Shown: positions 50,718 through 60,038, counted from the first letter of the stretch. The stretch is 64,000 nt of DNA from Lachnospiraceae bacterium (GCA_028689655.1 JAQVCT010000001.1:124001-188000), one strand, 5' to 3'. The notes: generated by a model not told the origin, from the letters alone. Program-made: numbers and translations.

Positions 50718-52479
50718 GTGTATTCCCCTTTTTGTCATCACTGACTGGTATGTAAAATACAATCTTTGTTCCCTCCGATATACAGCTCTTGATCTCGTAG
50801 GAAAACGCATCCTTATAAAATATCTTCAATCTCTGAACAACATTTTTCAGGCCAATTCCCAGCAGACTTTCCAACCCCTGATATTGAAATCCTTTCCCAT
50901 TATCTTCCACACAGATTCTAAGTCTGTGCTCCTTTTCCTCAACGGAAACACTGATTTCTATAAGATTTTCAGACTCTGCTTTGTTTTCTTCATCAAAGGC
51001 ATGAAGAAACGAATTCTCCACGATGGGCTGCAGGATCATTTTAGGCACCTTGTAGGCTCCTGCTGTCTCCTCTATCTCATATTTTACCAAAACTTTTTTA
51101 TTGAACCTTACAATCTGTATATACATATAATTTTTGATAAATTCTATTTCATCTTCTACCGGCACTAGGGTATCCGTATTTTTATAACTATATTCCAAAG
51201 TGCCGCAAAGGGATACAATAATGTGAGCGATGTCCATCTGCTTATTTTTAATCGCAAGTAATTTGATCAGATTCAATGTATTATATAGGAAATGGGAATT
51301 AATCTTGGAGTTGAGCGCCATTAATTCCATCGTCGTTCTCTCGTGCTCTTTCTCCACATTCTCTTTTAATAACCGGTCAATATGCTCCACCATGGTATTG
51401 AACGCATCTACCAGTTGTGCGAACTCATTTCTTCCCATACTCTCCACATTGATCTCGAAATTTCCCTTGCTTGCCTTCAGCATATAGTGAATGATCTGGA
51501 CGATGGAACGGTTAATGCTGATGGACAATATATATGCCAGAGTAACAGCGCTGAAAATACACAGTGCAGATATCAGGAACCAGGTGTTCCGCAACTCCCG
51601 GTTCGTACTTTTGAACATCCTGTCACTGTTGAACTGTATGATTCTCCAATTAAAATCTGCAATGTCCATCTGTCTGATTGTATTATTTCCATCATTATAT
51701 AAGTTATTCAGTTTCAAATTGTCCAGAATCTTTCCATAATTGTATCTGTTATCCTGAATCTCCCTGATATTATGTTCCAGCCAGCTTTCATCTGGTGCAT
51801 ACACAATATTATCCTCCCCGTCGAGAATGATCACGAAATCTGTATTCGTCATATTCCTCATGGATACCGCATCCACGATGGTATTATACCCAATATCGAT
51901 CTGCACAAGTCCAATCTCATTTCCCGGTGTGTATTTATTCAGATATTTTTGAAAACTGATCAAATTCTGATTTCTATAATAAGAAGCAGAGTGGGTAGAT
52001 TGCAGTATCTCCACGCCACTCTGATTAATATCAATCTTTCTTTTCATACTTTTTATAAATTCCTGCTTATTCACATCTCCGTTGGAAGAATATAGTTCTC
52101 CCTCAAAGCTCATTACATAAATATTGTTAATGTACTTGTTTGTAATTGCTTTATTGGACAGTTGATTTTTCATATCCCGTGAGATGAACAGCTTGTCCTG
52201 CAATGAGGACTCCGAATAATGGACAAACGTATCCGAAACAATGATGGTACCTATAATTTCATCTGCGATCTCTGTAGTCCGCCTTGCGATATCCTGGAGT
52301 TTTGCCTGCATCACAGTAAGTTCATTCTCCTGATAGATTTGTATTTTTTCCCTATAAAAATCCTGCATACTGTTTAGATAATACAGCAGCAAAAAAGTAC
52401 AGGGGATAATCGCAATCAGCAGCGATCCCAACACAAATCTGGCTTTATAAGAAATCTGGTTCATAACATTTTTTTTCAT
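50686..52479 (-). CDS. Membrane sensor histidine kinase (YesM-like)
   Basis: 597 aa. Transmembrane segment 1 is about 11-33 (FVLGSLLIAIIPCTFLLLYYL), the external sensor region about 35-290, and transmembrane segment 2 about 295-316. HAMP follows, then the phosphoacceptor region LNSKINSHFLYNTLNLIKLLA, and the ATPase with ILQPIVENSFLHAF and CVEDNGKGF. The start is placed at 52479 (MKKNVMNQ) after a weak GGAACAG. The gene overlaps the unknown 233-residue protein by 35 bases and the regulator by 32 bases. It probably senses the galactoside handled by this operon. Confidence 0.88.
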   Translation of the reverse strand: MKKNVMNQISYKARFVLGSLLIAIIPCTFLLLYYLNSMQDFYREKIQIYQENELTVMQAKLQDIARRTTEIADEIIGTIIVSDTFVHYSESSLQDKLFISRDMKNQLSNKAITNKYINNIYVMSFEGELYSSNGDVNKQEFIKSMKRKIDINQSGVEILQSTHSASYYRNQNLISFQKYLNKYTPGNEIGLVQIDIGYNTIVDAVSMRNMTNTDFVIILDGEDNIVYAPDESWLEHNIREIQDNRYNYGKILDNLKLNNLYNDGNNTIRQMDIADFNWRIIQFNSDRMFKSTNRELRNTWFLISALCIFSAVTLAYILSISINRSIVQIIHYMLKASKGNFEINVESMGRNEFAQLVDAFNTMVEHIDRLLKENVEKEHERTTMELMALNSKINSHFLYNTLNLIKLLAIKNKQMDIAHIIVSLCGTLEYSYKNTDTLVPVEDEIEFIKNYMYIQIVRFNKKVLVKYEIEETAGAYKVPKMILQPIVENSFLHAFDEENKAESENLIEISVSVEEKEHRLRICVEDNGKGFQYQGLESLLGIGLKNVVQRLKIFYKDAFSYEIKSCISEGTKIVFYIPVSDDKKGNTLGDHKSNNCG

Positions 52480-53146
52480 TCTGTTCCGCATGCACAAATT
52501 CTTCCCATTCCTGTAACGTAAACTGATATGCCAGAATCTTTTTCCCGAATTCCTCCTCCACGCAGGCACAGCATTGTTGAAAAGTCTCAGGCTCTGGATC
52601 ATACCGATCGGATGTCGTCACAAGATTCAGTTTACCATTTTTCATTTCCAATATACAATTAAAATATACTTTTTCTCCTTTATTTTGTAACCACAATAAA
52701 TATACTTCATTCTCACCCTTCATGTGACAAGATAACCACTCCAAAAATGATTGTTTTTTATTTCTTTCCATCACTGTAATTCCCGGTGTATCTTTTAATC
52801 TTTGAAAAATCCATGTAATATACGCATCAATATCCTGATTCATATCTGCTTTATTCTGAATTCTTCTATAAAATTTCTGGATACCTTCTTTCGTCAGATA
52901 GTAGATCACATCATAGGATCTCTCTGCCTTTAGAATCTTCTCTATCTTATCCTGCTCCCATGCATGCTCTTCTAACAGACTTTCTACTTCGGGATAATGC
53001 TGACCTGTCTCATCCAGCACCCGGAATCCAGAGCTGCATTCATATACAAACAATTTTCTCTTTGTTTGAAAAGGTTCTACCACATCACTCACATGACCCC
53101 ATAGCCATGGATTCAGATATTCTGCTTTAAATTCTTCACTAATCAC
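52445..53146 (-). CDS. Unrecognised protein in the beta-galactosidase operon
   Basis: 233 aa, acidic, no signal peptide or membrane segment. I do not recognise a family. Visible features: an N-terminal segment with PWLWGHVSDVVEPF, a helical region with YDVIYYLTKEGIQKFYRRIQNKADMN-like sequence, a beta-rich part (EVYLLWLQNKGEKVYFNCILEMKNGKLNL), and a CCACVEEEFGKKIL helix. It overlaps the galactosidase stop by eight bases and the kinase start by 35, so all three are translationally linked. That tight packing suggests a role tied to the enzyme or the kinase. Codon use looks like its neighbours. Confidence 0.75.
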   Translation of the reverse strand: MISEEFKAEYLNPWLWGHVSDVVEPFQTKRKLFVYECSSGFRVLDETGQHYPEVESLLEEHAWEQDKIEKILKAERSYDVIYYLTKEGIQKFYRRIQNKADMNQDIDAYITWIFQRLKDTPGITVMERNKKQSFLEWLSCHMKGENEVYLLWLQNKGEKVYFNCILEMKNGKLNLVTTSDRYDPEPETFQQCCACVEEEFGKKILAYQFTLQEWEEFVHAEQNEKKCYEPDFL

Positions 53147-55133
53147 AGCTTTCTTTCCTCCTCAGTTTCATCACTTGTATGGTATAGGCAGGTATGGTAA
53201 TCTGCATCCTCCCTGTTCCCGCACTTTGATACTCCGACCTCCATAATCCAGTCACTTCATATGATTCCTGCATCGTTACCATAAAGTGCTTATTCTCCTC
53301 CGTCGTATTAGCAATATAGAGATGGAATACTCCCTTTTCCTTTGTATTATGAAGGGAACATTCTATCCCTGCCTCCGCAGTACTTACCATAGGTGTAGTA
53401 AACACTTTATGATACTTTCTCATATCCGCTGCACCCTTCAGGCAGGGAATGTGGTCCAAGAGACGATAACGCTCCATATATTCATTCCATTCAGGACAGC
53501 TCGGTCCTATAAAAAGTGTATGTCCCTCACCCTCTGCATAACTACATAACAAATTCTGATATTCTTCTGACATACTTGCATAAGTAGAGGCTATCACTAC
53601 TTCATATTCCTGCAACTTTTGCTCATTTAAATACATATCTGACAAATTGTATTCAATCCAGTTTTCTGTGAGATACGCGGCTATTTCATCAATCCAGTTT
53701 TCCGATGTCATATCATTTCTTTTGCCATCTGGCTGCAGCTTTTTCTCCATCTCTGTGCTCAGTTTAGATTCCAACAGTGCCTGAGGAATTTCCGGTCCTG
53801 TCACAAAGCAGTTGGAGGATAAGAGGTTCAGACCCATGTCATACAAGGATTCTTTTATTCTTCCCATCTCATAGTTTTTCAGCAATAACACCTTAGGTTT
53901 TCTTTCATCCTCATAAATACGCTGCTCCAGCAAAAATTCATTTAATCGGCAAAATAATGTATAATACTCTTTTCTGACACGCCCGTCATTTCTCAACGGG
54001 CAGCCAGTCCAACGGTTTCTTTCTACCAACATATAATAGTTGATTGCCTTTAATCCGTTCATAAATGCATATAAATAACTGAATTCCTCCTGCTCTGCAC
54101 TCATGATCAGATTTCTGTCGAACCAGGAACCAGAACCGAACTCAGGCACATAGGGTAGTCTGCTGCTCCCTGCCAGGAATCTGATGCGTTCCCGAAGCAT
54201 CGTCGTGTCACCAGGTTCCGGATAAGCATCCATTCCCGCCACACTGAGATTATCAAGACCCTCATCTCTCTGCACCGATATCGGTGTGTAAGTCTGATAA
54301 GCGCAATTATGAAAGATCGGTATGGCAAGATGCATCTCTTCAATAAAAGATATGATCTTTCCTAACGCATATAAGATCTGATATTCCTTATAAGCGATCC
54401 ATTCCTGACATTCCAGATAATTTTTTTCAGAATATCCCTTGGGCGCTGTTACTCGTTCAAAGGAACTATACGTTGTTCCCAATTTTTTATTCATACAGTT
54501 AATGGAATCATATTTTTCGTACAAGAAATTGTGATACAAAGAAATTGCTCCCTGTGAATAGTCCATAATAAAGGGATTGTCTCTAAAAAAGTTACAAGTC
54601 TCGTTGTCCGCCTGTATCGCCACGATCATTCCATTGGGATAGGCATGTTTCTGTAAAATCGGAGTCAATGCATTGAAATAGTGATGTACTTTAGCATAAA
54701 ATTTGTGGCTGCAATACGATGGTATGGCAAAGGGCTTCGTAACATACGGATACACCACTTCTGTCCCCCATGGGTTTTTTGCAGTCATTTCCTCATCCTC
54801 GAGAACCCAATGTGGATACCCAAATCTCGGCATTTCCGCGTTAATATGAGGACCTGGTCTTACGATTACCCAGATATTCTTTTCCTTGCACAAGGTCAAA
54901 AAGGCATCTAGATCTTTTTCCTCTATATTTTCTCCAAATTCAAAGACACCTTCCTCTTCCTCATGGACGGACCAGGGAATGTACGTCTCTATTATTGAAA
55001 ATCCCATCTCTTTAATGCGATCCAGAATGACATCCCAGTCCTTTCTCGCGGAACGCCAATAATGAAATGTTCCACTGTAAAAAGGAATTTCTTTTTCATC
55101 TATACTGATTCCCTTATTTGTAAAATAAACCAT
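53139..55133 (-). CDS. Beta-galactosidase-like glycoside hydrolase (GH35-like, clan A)
   Basis: 664 aa, no signal peptide. The TIM barrel starts FYSGTFHYWRSARKDWDVIL; then VRPGPHINAEMPRFGYPHWVL; the acid/base is probably Glu178 in VAIQADNET (GH35 usually has Q-x-ENEYG), and the nucleophile Glu331 in YVPEFGSGSW. A C-terminal half with a Rossmann-like trimer domain (about 415-600; KPKVLLLKNYE) recalls GH42 proteins. The enzyme thus mixes GH35 and GH42 features and its exact family should be checked. It probably hydrolyses imported beta-galactosides. It lies 18 bases after the permease gene. Confidence 0.85.
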   Translation of the reverse strand: MVYFTNKGISIDEKEIPFYSGTFHYWRSARKDWDVILDRIKEMGFSIIETYIPWSVHEEEEGVFEFGENIEEKDLDAFLTLCKEKNIWVIVRPGPHINAEMPRFGYPHWVLEDEEMTAKNPWGTEVVYPYVTKPFAIPSYCSHKFYAKVHHYFNALTPILQKHAYPNGMIVAIQADNETCNFFRDNPFIMDYSQGAISLYHNFLYEKYDSINCMNKKLGTTYSSFERVTAPKGYSEKNYLECQEWIAYKEYQILYALGKIISFIEEMHLAIPIFHNCAYQTYTPISVQRDEGLDNLSVAGMDAYPEPGDTTMLRERIRFLAGSSRLPYVPEFGSGSWFDRNLIMSAEQEEFSYLYAFMNGLKAINYYMLVERNRWTGCPLRNDGRVRKEYYTLFCRLNEFLLEQRIYEDERKPKVLLLKNYEMGRIKESLYDMGLNLLSSNCFVTGPEIPQALLESKLSTEMEKKLQPDGKRNDMTSENWIDEIAAYLTENWIEYNLSDMYLNEQKLQEYEVVIASTYASMSEEYQNLLCSYAEGEGHTLFIGPSCPEWNEYMERYRLLDHIPCLKGAADMRKYHKVFTTPMVSTAEAGIECSLHNTKEKGVFHLYIANTTEENKHFMVTMQESYEVTGLWRSEYQSAGTGRMQITIPAYTIQVMKLRRKESCD

Positions 55134-55151
55134 ATTCTTCCATCTCCTCCT

Positions 55152-55982
55152 CTATCCTTTCACTGCGCCTGCTGTCATTCCTGATATCACTTGTTTTTGA
55201 AAGAGCAGATACATGATCACCACCGGAATTATCGTAATCACGAACCCCGCACAAAGCAAACCATAGTTCGCTGCAAAAGATCCCTGTAGTGCTGAAATTG
55301 CCATCGTCAGAGTTCTCTTGGCAGGTGTTGCGATTATAACAAGGCTCAGCAGCAAATCATTCCAGCAATTCAGAAATGCCAATGTTGCCACAGTTGCAAT
55401 TCCCGGTTTTGCCACCGGCAAAATTACCCGAAAGAAAGTCTGCACCTTTGTACATCCATCTATTGTCGCCGCCTCATCCAATTCTTTTGGAATACTTTCC
55501 ATATATCCCGACAGTATGAACATACTGAAAGATACATTTTGTGCTACATATATCAAAATAAGGCTCAATAAGTTATCCTGCATATGTAAGAATTTAAAAA
55601 TAAGTACCGACGGAATCAGTAATGCATGGATCGGCACCATGATTCCTAATGTAAAATATCCTTTTAAAATTTTATGTTGATAGACCCTTGTCAAAATGTA
55701 GCATGCCATTGCAGTGATTATAATCAATATTGCCAAGGTAGTCATGCATACCAGAATACTGTTGACAAAGCTTCTTCCCACATATGCACCCTTCCATGCC
55801 TGTACGTAATTTCCCCAGTTAGGGGTTTGGGGCAGTGCAAATGGATTGCCATATATCTCGTTATTATTTTTCAGTGAAGAGATCACTACCCATATAAATG
55901 GATATAGCGAAATAATTGATCCCAGAATCAAAATAAGATATTTTACGCCATCATATAAAACAGTTTTTTTCAATTTTCCCAT
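55152..55982 (-). CDS. Sugar ABC transporter permease, MalG/AraQ type
   Basis: 276 aa with six membrane segments, beginning YLILILGSIISLYPFIWVVIS. The EAA loop is DEAATIDGCTKVQTFFRVILPVAKPGI (about 170-196). The C-terminus is ISGMTAGAVKG. It follows the other permease by 19 bases and precedes the galactosidase by 18. With that permease it forms the membrane channel of the third CUT1-type importer in the window. No ATPase gene is present. Confidence 0.9.
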   Translation of the reverse strand: MGKLKKTVLYDGVKYLILILGSIISLYPFIWVVISSLKNNNEIYGNPFALPQTPNWGNYVQAWKGAYVGRSFVNSILVCMTTLAILIIITAMACYILTRVYQHKILKGYFTLGIMVPIHALLIPSVLIFKFLHMQDNLLSLILIYVAQNVSFSMFILSGYMESIPKELDEAATIDGCTKVQTFFRVILPVAKPGIATVATLAFLNCWNDLLLSLVIIATPAKRTLTMAISALQGSFAANYGLLCAGFVITIIPVVIMYLLFQKQVISGMTAGAVKG

Positions 55983-56001
55983 GTTGTTCCCTCCTGTTCT
56001 A

Positions 56002-56874
56002 CTAGTCCGAATACTTATTGTTTATGATGTTTAACAGTATTGTAAATAGGAGGGATAGTAACACAATCGTTACTGTGATGGTACTTCCTTTTCCAAAATC
56101 CGAATTTACAAAGGAGGTCTTATACATATAGACACCCAGATAAGCGGAACGAACCCCGGGTCCTCCCTTTGTCATGATCCATGAATGGTCAAAGGATTTT
56201 AATGATCCTGTAACACTTAATATTAAACTGATCACAATAAAATTTCTAATTTCCGGGATGATGATCCTGTGTAAGATCTGTAGCTTATTGGCGCCATCGA
56301 TTTCCGCTCCTTCGATTATCTCTTCTGGAACAGACTGCAAGGCTCCCAGAAAAATCGTAATATATAGTCCTATGTATTGCCAGATCTGTGGTGCCATCAC
56401 TGCATACAGCAATGTCTTAACATTAGATAACCAGTTGTTCTGCAATGCACCCAGTCCAATTGCTGCCAAAATTTTATTGAAAAGACCGATCTCACTATTA
56501 TAAAAAAGCGAAAACATCAAGCCAATAGCAACGGGTGCTATTACCACTGGAAGGAAAAATATTGTCCGGAATATTTTCATTCCTTTTACTTTGCAATATA
56601 ACAAATAAGCCACCAGTAATCCCACAGGTATCTGTATCACTGCCGATAAGCCTACCAGTTTCAGTGTATTCATAAAAGTAGTCCAATAATCCTTATCCTG
56701 TAGGAGCTTTACGTAATTGCTTATTCCCGTAAAAGTTGTCTCAGTTACTCCATTCCATTGTGTAAAACTGTATACGAAAGTCTGAATTAGAGGAATAATC
56801 ATGAATAACGTATATATTATGAAAACTGGAAATAAAAAGACAAATATTGTAAATGCTGTTCTCCTGCTCTTCAT
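56002..56874 (-). CDS. Sugar ABC transporter permease, MalF/UgpA type
   Basis: 290 aa, six membrane segments starting FTIFVFLFPVFIIYTLFMIIPLI. The EAA loop is IEGAEIDGANKLQILHRIIIPEIRNF near 185-210. It lies 52 bases after the binding-protein gene. It is the first channel subunit of the importer of this operon. Confidence 0.9.
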   Translation of the reverse strand: MKSRRTAFTIFVFLFPVFIIYTLFMIIPLIQTFVYSFTQWNGVTETTFTGISNYVKLLQDKDYWTTFMNTLKLVGLSAVIQIPVGLLVAYLLYCKVKGMKIFRTIFFLPVVIAPVAIGLMFSLFYNSEIGLFNKILAAIGLGALQNNWLSNVKTLLYAVMAPQIWQYIGLYITIFLGALQSVPEEIIEGAEIDGANKLQILHRIIIPEIRNFIVISLILSVTGSLKSFDHSWIMTKGGPGVRSAYLGVYMYKTSFVNSDFGKGSTITVTIVLLSLLFTILLNIINNKYSD

Positions 56875-56926
56875 AGTTGCCCCTTTATAGAATACCCCGG
56901 ATACTGCACCGAGGTATTCGCACTTT

Positions 56927-58273
56927 CTATTTCGTTATTGATTCCTGAACCTTGTCTACATATTCTTGTGGTGTAATCGCATTGATAAAGAGTTCATCAA
57001 GACCTGACTCCATCTCACTGATTGCACTTGCACTTGGAAGCTTCGTGTAGTGTACCTGTACCAAATCTTTGCCTTCTGAATAATCCAATGTTTTCTGCAT
57101 AATCAATTTCTGATCTTTATAGGGTACTTCCACATTTTTACATGGGATCATTCCACTCTTCACCAATGAGCTGTTCAATTCATCAGAAGCTATGAAATCA
57201 CACACTTTTACCATTGCATCATGTTTTGCCGGATCTTCGTAGGACGCTTTGTTGATGAGACATCCATATACAGTAAATCCTGTCTCGATAGTGGAACTGT
57301 CAACTGTAGAATCGGGCATCTGTGGCATAGGAATAACATCGCTCATTTCCTGAATATTTTCCGGTATAGATTCGAACATCCATGGATATGTATAAGTCAT
57401 GGCTGCCTTCTGATCTGTATAAAGCTGGAGACATGGTCCATATCCACCATTTGTCACCGTATCCTCCGGAAATATTTGGTGATTCTTCATATCCTGGATC
57501 ACTTCACCTACTTTAACTGCATTTGCTGTATTGAAAGCTCCACCTGCGGGCAATGCCTCCAGTTCTTCCTCTGCACCTGCATATTGATTATAAAGTTCAC
57601 TGAAAAAGAATTCTGATGGAGAACCTCCATTACTTCCCATGGACATTGGAATAATACCATTTTCATTAAATACTTTTGCGCATGCCAGTAAGTCGTCATA
57701 TGTTTTTGGATACTCCAGGTTATATTTCTTAAATAATTCCGAATTTGCCATGAGGATGCCTCTGGTGGATTCAATTGGAATTCCATACGTATTTCCATCA
57801 CCTGCTACATAAAATTCAAAGGAACCCGGTTCGAAATCTTCTCTTTTCACCGTCTGGCTGTCTTTAAAATAATCATCTACATTTAGCAGTAATCCTGCAT
57901 CACACATATCTGCCATCATACCGCCGCCCCAATAGGTAAATACATCTGGAAGGCTTCCTGAGGCCGTTTGTGTTTTTATCTTCGTCTTATAATCCTCTGT
58001 TGTATAAGTCTCCAATGTGATATCTATGGTATCCGCAACAGATTCCTTAAATTTTTCAAACTCAGGATAAAAATAATCATACTTTGCATCACCTTCACCC
58101 CAATTCGTAGCTAATACAATCGATACTTTATCATTTTTTGCTGCGCTGCTCGCTTTCCCTGTGCTGGTATCTGTCTGATCCGTCGAAGGCGCCGTTGCTC
58201 CACAGGCTGTCAGCCCCATTGTCATAACAATTGACATTCCTAACGCCAATATTTTCAGTGTTTTATTCTTCAT
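56927..58273 (-). CDS. Sugar ABC transporter substrate-binding lipoprotein
   Basis: 448 aa. Signal peptide MKNKTLKILALGMSIVMTMG with lipobox LTAC (Cys24), then a Ser/Thr-rich linker and an extracellular solute-binding family 1 domain (YDYFYPEFEKFKESV; TASGSLPDVFTYWGGGM; DQKAAMTYTYPWMFESI). The start at 58273 follows GGGAGGG. First gene of the beta-galactosidase operon, downstream of an extended -10 promoter with an upstream dyad. It would capture the galactoside outside the cell and deliver it to the two permeases. Confidence 0.92.
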   Translation of the reverse strand: MKNKTLKILALGMSIVMTMGLTACGATAPSTDQTDTSTGKASSAAKNDKVSIVLATNWGEGDAKYDYFYPEFEKFKESVADTIDITLETYTTEDYKTKIKTQTASGSLPDVFTYWGGGMMADMCDAGLLLNVDDYFKDSQTVKREDFEPGSFEFYVAGDGNTYGIPIESTRGILMANSELFKKYNLEYPKTYDDLLACAKVFNENGIIPMSMGSNGGSPSEFFFSELYNQYAGAEEELEALPAGGAFNTANAVKVGEVIQDMKNHQIFPEDTVTNGGYGPCLQLYTDQKAAMTYTYPWMFESIPENIQEMSDVIPMPQMPDSTVDSSTIETGFTVYGCLINKASYEDPAKHDAMVKVCDFIASDELNSSLVKSGMIPCKNVEVPYKDQKLIMQKTLDYSEGKDLVQVHYTKLPSASAISEMESGLDELFINAITPQEYVDKVQESITK

Positions 58274-58345
58274 GATTTTCCCTCCCATTGTTTTGGTTTT
58301 CCAGTGACTGCATGTCTCTTCTGCTCAAATATATTTGATATATTA

Positions 58346-58354
58346 ATTATAGCA
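58346..58354 (-). promoter_or_regulatory. Extended -10 promoter of the beta-galactosidase operon
   Basis: Minus strand TGCTATAAT: perfect TATAAT (58351-58346) with the TGN extension. No recognisable -35, consistent with dependence on an activator. Confidence 0.65.
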
Positions 58355-58377
58355 ATTAAGCATTTTTATGAAATATG

Positions 58378-58396
58378 ACATTATTACAAATAATGT
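58378..58396. promoter_or_regulatory. 19-base dyad at activator position
   Basis: ACATTATT-ACA-AATAATGT, a perfect 8 bp inverted repeat centred about 38 bases upstream of the -10 element (roughly -50). A candidate site for the AraC-type regulator of the operon or for a global regulator. Confidence 0.45.
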
Positions 58397-58407
58397 TATA
58401 AAAAATT

Positions 58408-58445
58408 ACACTAAAAAAACAATCTCCATCATAGAAATTGTTTTT
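58408..58445 (-). terminator. Terminator after mtaB
   Basis: On the minus strand AAAAACAATTTC pairs with GAGATTGTTTTT (one mismatch) around TATGATG, continuing into a T run. It is 30 bases after the mtaB stop and isolates it from the beta-galactosidase operon. Confidence 0.75.
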
Positions 58446-58475
58446 CGTTTTTTGTTTCACTTATCCTGTTTTACT

Positions 58476-59852
58476 TTATGAAAGTTTGTTGATTCTCATA
58501 ATATCCTGCTGCAAAAAGTTCGTGATCCTGCCCTTTTTTATCTGATTTGCCAGGGATTCCCTGCTTTCCACTGCCACCCTCACATATTGTCCGGTATGAC
58601 CGATCCAGTACCTGGTTCCCTGGATTTCCTTTTCCTCCTCGAACAGGACTTCCACCTCTTTGCCAAGATAATACTGTCTGAATTCCTCCGACTGCGCCCT
58701 CTCCATGTCCAGGAGGATGTTACTGCGCTGTGTCTTTACCGTGTCATCCACCTGGTGCTCCATGGCTGCTGCCACTGTTCCCTCTCTCTTGGAATATTTG
58801 AAAATATGCATCTCATAGAATCCGACTTTTTCCAGGTACTCTCTTGTCTTCTGAAATTCCTCATCCGTCTCCTGTGGAAAACCGACGATAACGTCCGTGG
58901 TGATGGCGGGATGCTCAAAATATTTTCTCAAAAGTTCTACTTTTTCATAGTATTCATCAGCCGTGTAGTGTCTATTCATCCGGCGTAAAGTTTCATCGCA
59001 TCCGCTTTGGAGAGACAAGTGGAAATGCGGGCAGACTTTTGGAAGATCGCCAAGCCCACGGGCAAATGCATCGGTGATAATGCGGGGTTCCAGGGAACCG
59101 ATTCTGATACGTTTGATCCCTTCTATTTTATGAATCTCACGGATGAGATTCAGGAGATAGCCTTTCTGTTGCGCAATATCTTTCTCATTCCTCGATTTCT
59201 CTGTCCCAAGATAGTCTGTAGTTCCTTTTCTCACAAAATCAACGCCGTAGGAACTGATATGGATACCCGTGAGCACCACTTCCTGATATCCTGCCTCCAC
59301 CAGTCCGTGAATCTCTGACAGGATATTAGCGGTATCGCGGCTTCGCACTCTGCCCCGGGCATAGGGAATGATGCAGTAGGAGCAGAACTGATTACATCCG
59401 TCCTGAATCTTGATGTACGCTCTGGTATGATCCGCTGTCTTTGTCAGCTTCATCTCCTCATATTCATCGGTATGGTTGATATCAATGACAGCATCCTCCA
59501 CTCTGTGCTCCGAGAGATACCCTTCTATGATCTTTACGATATCTTTTTTGCGATTATTTCCCACCGCCAGATCGATACAGGGATCAGCCTCCAGCACTTC
59601 CTGACCAGTCTGAACATAACACCCCGTGGCTACCACGATGGCTTCCGGGTTCATTTTCTTTGCTTTATGGAGCATCTGGCGACTTTTTCTATCGGCGATG
59701 TTGGTGACGCTGCAGGTATTAACAATATATATATCTGCCTTTTCATCAAATGGTACAACAATATATCCTTTTTCTTGTAACATTTGCTGCATAGCATCTA
59801 TTTCATAGGCGTTTACCTTGCATCCAAGATTGTGCAGTGCTACACTTTTCAT
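58476..59852 (-). CDS. mtaB: tRNA t6A37 methylthiotransferase MtaB
   Basis: 458 aa radical SAM protein. The N-terminal methylthiotransferase domain has VALHNLGCKVNAYEIDAM and VNTCSVTNIADRKSR, with three cluster cysteines. The radical SAM motif is CNQFCSYCIIPYARG (about 155-170). A C-terminal TRAM domain (about 380-445) follows. MtaB adds a methylthio group to threonylcarbamoyladenosine-37 of tRNAs reading ANN codons. The ATG at 59852 follows GTGAGGATT; an in-frame ATG eleven codons upstream has no ribosome site. It appears monocistronic and stands near other tRNA-modification genes (thiI). Confidence 0.93.
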   Translation of the reverse strand: MKSVALHNLGCKVNAYEIDAMQQMLQEKGYIVVPFDEKADIYIVNTCSVTNIADRKSRQMLHKAKKMNPEAIVVATGCYVQTGQEVLEADPCIDLAVGNNRKKDIVKIIEGYLSEHRVEDAVIDINHTDEYEEMKLTKTADHTRAYIKIQDGCNQFCSYCIIPYARGRVRSRDTANILSEIHGLVEAGYQEVVLTGIHISSYGVDFVRKGTTDYLGTEKSRNEKDIAQQKGYLLNLIREIHKIEGIKRIRIGSLEPRIITDAFARGLGDLPKVCPHFHLSLQSGCDETLRRMNRHYTADEYYEKVELLRKYFEHPAITTDVIVGFPQETDEEFQKTREYLEKVGFYEMHIFKYSKREGTVAAAMEHQVDDTVKTQRSNILLDMERAQSEEFRQYYLGKEVEVLFEEEKEIQGTRYWIGHTGQYVRVAVESRESLANQIKKGRITNFLQQDIMRINKLS

Positions 59853-59890
59853 ATTAATCCTCACTTTTTTTGGAACATCTGCCATTTTAA

Positions 59891-59907
59891 ATTTGCTAAC
59901 AGCAAAT
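59891..59907. other. Small hairpin before the repeat hairpin
   Basis: ATTTGCT-AAC-AGCAAAT, a 7 bp perfect stem, within outer arms CATCTG (about 59876) and CAGATG. It forms a paired structure next to the repeat at 59903-59951. Confidence 0.5.
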
Positions 59908-59951
59908 GACAGATGCTACATGCCGAGTTTTCGACGAAAACTCGCCACAAT
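59903..59951. repeat. Dispersed hairpin repeat, copy A
   Basis: About 49 bases related to 38440-38489. The central hairpin is CGAGTTTTC-GAC-GAAAACTCG (59924-59944), 9 bp and perfect. The flanks (CAAATG, GCTA, CACAAT) are shared with the other copy. It lies between mtaB and the HPr-like promoter. Confidence 0.7.
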
Positions 59952-59969
59952 TTTTGTACTGTTTTATCA

Positions 59970-59998
59970 TTGACTTTTCAAATGGAAACCTTTAGTAT
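59970..59998 (+). promoter_or_regulatory. Promoter of the HPr-like gene
   Basis: TTGACT (59970-59975), 17 base spacer, TAGTAT (59993-59998). This is the only clear plus-strand promoter in the window, 40 bases before the ATG. Confidence 0.75.
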
Positions 59999-60038
59999 AA
60001 AAATGAAGGTAGCAAAAAATCAAGGAGGTATTTATCCA

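Noticed and set aside
59913-60038. Upstream extension of the HPr-like reading frame
   Set aside because: It runs through the hairpin repeat and the promoter. The perfect ribosome site is at the ATG at 60039.
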